Below are positions 4,016-6,261 of a stretch of DNA of 6,261 nt, piece by piece. Under the pieces are notes generated by a model, which searched no databases, was not told the origin of the DNA, and saw only the letters and a program-made list of their open reading frames with translations. The position numbers were made by a program, and so were the translations under genes. Within the stretch, counting starts at the first letter, position 1, and every line of letters begins with the position of its first letter. Origin of the DNA: Frankiales bacterium (lineage in GTDB: Bacteria > Actinomycetota > Actinomycetes > Mycobacteriales > SCTD01); NCBI GenBank assembly GCA_025965755.1, contig JAOPWI010000238.1, positions 1-6,261 of the forward strand. The letters run 5' to 3'.

Positions 4016-5083
4016 ATGCCGAACGAGCTCACGCCCGACTCCCTCGACCGTGCCCGAGACGAGGGCCTCGCCGCCCTTGCCGAGGCCCCTGACCTGGCCG
4101 CCCTGGCGGTCCTCAAGCCCGCCGTGCTGGGCGACCGCAGCCCGCTGGCGGTCGCCCGCAAGGCCGTCGGCGCGCTGCCCGGCCCCGAGCGGGCCGACGC
4201 TGGCAAGCGGGTCAACGCGCTGTCCCAGGAGCTGACCCGGGCGTACGACGCCCGCCGCGTCGCGCTCGAGGCCGACCGGGACGCCCGGGTCCTGGTCGAG
4301 GAGGCGGTCGACGTCACGGTGCTGGCCGGCCGGCTCCCGGTCGGCGCCCGGCACCCGCTGACGACGCTCCAGGAGCGCGCCGTGGACGTCTTCGTCGCGA
4401 TGGGCTGGGAGCTGGCGGAGGGCCCCGAGGTCGAGCACGAGTGGTTCAACTTCGACGCCCTGAACTTCGGCGGCGATCATCCGGCGCGGGAGATGCAGGA
4501 CACCCTGTTCGTCGCTCCCGAGGGCAGCGGCCTGGTCATGCGCACGCACACCTCGCCGGTGCAGGTCCGCTCGCTGCTGAACCGCGAGCTGCCGGTCTAC
4601 GTCGTCTGTCCCGGCCGGGTGTTTCGCGCCGACGCGCTCGACGCGACGCACTCGCCGGTGTTCGCGCAGCTGGAGGGGTTGTGCGTCGACGAGGGCATCA
4701 CGATGGCGCACCTGCGCGGGACCCTGGACGCGTTCGCCTCCGCCATGTTCGGCGACGGCCTCAAGACGCGCCTGCGCCCGTCGTACTTCCCCTTCACCGA
4801 GCCCAGCGCGGAGCTGGACCTGCAGTGCTTCCACTGCCGCGGTGACGCGGCGCTGCAGCCCTGCCGGGTCTGCTCCAGCGAGGGCTGGATCGAGGTCGGC
4901 GGCTGCGGCATGGTCAACCCGGCGGTTCTGCGCGCCTGCGGCGTCGACCCCGACCGCTACACCGGCTTTGCCTTCGGCATGGGCCTGGACCGCGCCGTCA
5001 TGGTGCGGCACGGCGTCACCGACATCCGCGAGATCTACGAGGGCGACCTGCGCTTCACGCTGCCCTTCGGCCTGGAGGCCTGA
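4016..5083 (+). CDS. pheS: phenylalanine--tRNA ligase alpha subunit
   Basis: PheS is the catalytic subunit of the (alpha-beta)2 class II synthetase that charges tRNA-Phe. The protein has 355 residues, normal for the family. The N-terminal helical coiled-coil (about 1-100) contacts tRNA. The catalytic core starts with motif 1 (HPLTTLQERAVDVFVAMGWE, residues 113-132), followed by RTHTSPVQVRSLL, motif 2 GRVFRADALDATHSPVFAQLEG (its key FRAD at 203-206), the Phe-pocket stretch FPFTEPSAELD (258-268) and motif 3 GFAFGMGLDR (317-326). Between the last two is an insert with four cysteines, CFHC and CRVC (271, 274, 283, 286), likely a zinc knuckle. The ATG has a weak GGA-type Shine-Dalgarno (4009-4011). 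No T-box or attenuator is apparent in the 59-nt gap after the kinase, so transcription probably continues from the kinase promoter. Confidence 0.97.
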   Translation: MPNELTPDSLDRARDEGLAALAEAPDLAALAVLKPAVLGDRSPLAVARKAVGALPGPERADAGKRVNALSQELTRAYDARRVALEADRDARVLVEEAVDVTVLAGRLPVGARHPLTTLQERAVDVFVAMGWELAEGPEVEHEWFNFDALNFGGDHPAREMQDTLFVAPEGSGLVMRTHTSPVQVRSLLNRELPVYVVCPGRVFRADALDATHSPVFAQLEGLCVDEGITMAHLRGTLDAFASAMFGDGLKTRLRPSYFPFTEPSAELDLQCFHCRGDAALQPCRVCSSEGWIEVGGCGMVNPAVLRACGVDPDRYTGFAFGMGLDRAVMVRHGVTDIREIYEGDLRFTLPFGLEA

Positions 5084-5084
5084 C

Positions 5085-6261
5085 ATGCGCGTCCCCCTGT
5101 CCTGGTTGCGCGAGCTCGTGCCGGGCCTCACCGCCGACGCCGACGAGGTCGCCGAGGCGCTGGTGCGCGCCGGCCTCGAGGTCGAGCAGGTCCACCGGAC
5201 CGGTCGCGACGTCACCGGCGTCGTCGTCGGGCAGGTCCTCGACGTCGAGGAGCTCACCGAGTTCAAGAAGCCGATCCGCTACTGCCACGTCGACATCGGG
5301 TCGCGGCAGCACGAGGTGGTGTGCGGCGCGACCAACTTCGCCCCCGGTGACCGCATCCCGTTCGCCGTCCCGGGCGCCGTCCTGCCCGGCGACTTCCGGA
5401 TCGCCACGCGCCAGACGTACGGCCGCACCTCCGACGGGATGATCTGCTCCGCGGCCGAGCTGGGGCTGGCGGACAGCTCCGACGGCATCCTGCTGCTGGC
5501 GCCGGACAGCCCCCTCGGCGCCGACGTCGTGGAGCTGCTGGCGCTGCGCGACGAGGTGCTCGACATCGCCGTCACCCCGGACCGCGGCTACACGCTGTCG
5601 GTCCGCGGCGTGGCCCGCGAGGTGGCCACCGCCTTCGGCCTGCCGCTCGCGGACCCGGGCCTGCTCGACGCCGGCGCCGCGCCGGCCGGCCACGGCGTCC
5701 GCATCGAGGACCCGTCGGCCTGCGACCGGTTCGTCGCGCTGACGTTCACCCTCGACCCGGCGGTGCCCTCGCCGGTCTGGCTGCAGCGGCGGCTCGCGCT
5801 GGCCGGCATGCGCTCGATCAGCCTCGCTGTCGACGTCACCAACGCCGTCATGCTCGAGCTCGGCCAGCCGCTGCACGCGTACGACCGCGACCGGGTCCGC
5901 GGGGACCTGGTGGCCCGGCGGGCCAGCGCGGGGGAGCGCCTGGTCACCCTCGACGGGCAGGACCGCGCGCTGTCGCCGGAGGATCTGGTCATCGCCGACG
6001 ACTCCGGCGCGGTCGGCCTGGCCGGCGTCATGGGTGGCGCGGCCACCGAGATCTCCGGCGCGACGACCTCCGTCGTGCTGGAGGCGGCCCGCTTCGCTCC
6101 CGTGGTCATCGCCCGCGCCGCGCGCCGGCACCGGCTCCCGTCGGAGGCCAGCAAGCGCTTCGAGCGGGGCATCGACCCGGCGCTCGCACCCGCGGCGGCG
6201 CTGTCGGCGTACCGGCTGCTGGCCTCGCTCGGCGCCGCCGGCCCGGTCGAGGGCAGCGGGC
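5085..6261 (+). CDS. pheT: phenylalanine--tRNA ligase beta subunit (5' part, truncated by window edge)
   Basis: The first 392 residues of PheT are visible, roughly half of the usual 800-plus. The start ATG lies 1 nt after the pheS TGA, with GGAGG at 5074-5078 inside the pheS end, so the two subunits are translationally coupled. It opens MRVPLSWLRELVPG. The EMAP-like tRNA-binding OB fold runs from about residue 40 to 150 (TGVVVGQVLDVE, VVCGATNFAPGDRIPFA, SDGMICSAAELGL). The B3/B4 editing domain, which removes misacylated Tyr, follows from about 210, with DVTNAVMLELGQPLHAYD (250-267), GVMGGAATEI (314-323) and VLEAARFAPVVIARAARRHR. By alignment from memory, His264 and Glu333 match E. coli editing residues His261 and Glu334, and Ser353 stands where E. 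coli has Thr354. The frame is open to the edge; nothing suggests disruption. Confidence 0.96.
   Translation, partial: MRVPLSWLRELVPGLTADADEVAEALVRAGLEVEQVHRTGRDVTGVVVGQVLDVEELTEFKKPIRYCHVDIGSRQHEVVCGATNFAPGDRIPFAVPGAVLPGDFRIATRQTYGRTSDGMICSAAELGLADSSDGILLLAPDSPLGADVVELLALRDEVLDIAVTPDRGYTLSVRGVAREVATAFGLPLADPGLLDAGAAPAGHGVRIEDPSACDRFVALTFTLDPAVPSPVWLQRRLALAGMRSISLAVDVTNAVMLELGQPLHAYDRDRVRGDLVARRASAGERLVTLDGQDRALSPEDLVIADDSGAVGLAGVMGGAATEISGATTSVVLEAARFAPVVIARAARRHRLPSEASKRFERGIDPALAPAAALSAYRLLASLGAAGPVEGSG

Noticed and set aside
3944..5266. Long minus-strand open frame opposite pheS
   Set aside because: It is an antisense shadow of pheS with no recognisable domain and no ribosome binding site that stands out.
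5055..6131. Long minus-strand open frame opposite pheT
   Set aside because: It is an antisense shadow; the plus-strand pheT frame shows clear tRNA-binding and editing-domain motifs throughout.
2913..6261. Defence, secretion or mobile-element system at this locus
   Set aside because: No transposase, integrase, toxin, nuclease or terminal repeats are visible. The right-hand genes are intact housekeeping genes with uniform GC and codon use.

Overview
The window is very GC-rich, and its coding frames end almost every codon in G or C. Gene content and order point to a high-GC actinobacterium (Actinomycetota): a DUF1844 gene, infC-rpmI-rplT, a SpoU/TrmH-family RNA methyltransferase, a soluble PAS histidine kinase, then pheS-pheT. 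I recall a similar order from other actinobacteria, but could not check it here. No mobile element, CRISPR array, tRNA or rRNA gene was seen; this is a conserved chromosomal housekeeping locus.

Layout. (1) Bases 1-148 hold the 3' end of an unidentified plus-strand gene. It overlaps tail-to-tail (132-148) with a small minus-strand DUF1844 gene (132-458). (2) Bases 459-693 lie between the divergent DUF1844 and infC starts. They hold a -10-like box and several very stable, partly mutually exclusive RNA hairpins that look like a structured infC leader. (3) infC begins at an AUC codon (694) behind a strong Shine-Dalgarno, not at an ordinary start. A pair of hairpins (1305-1350) separates it from rpmI (bL35), followed by rplT (bL20). 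(4) The RNA methyltransferase gene overlaps the end of rplT and carries a perfect 14-bp inverted repeat inside its first codons. (5) After a hairpin and a plausible promoter (TAGGGT at 2874) comes a PAS-HisKA-HATPase kinase with no response regulator beside it. (6) pheS and pheT follow, with a 1-nt gap between them; pheT runs off the window.

How it fits together. Nearly all genes serve translation: IF3 (start-codon fidelity), two 50S proteins, an RNA-modifying enzyme and both subunits of phenylalanyl-tRNA synthetase. The kinase is the exception and may link a cytoplasmic signal to growth or development. The points most worth a second look are the AUC start with its structured leader (a likely autoregulation point for IF3 and perhaps L20), the terminator-like hairpin inside the methyltransferase gene, and the orphan kinase embedded in a translation cluster.
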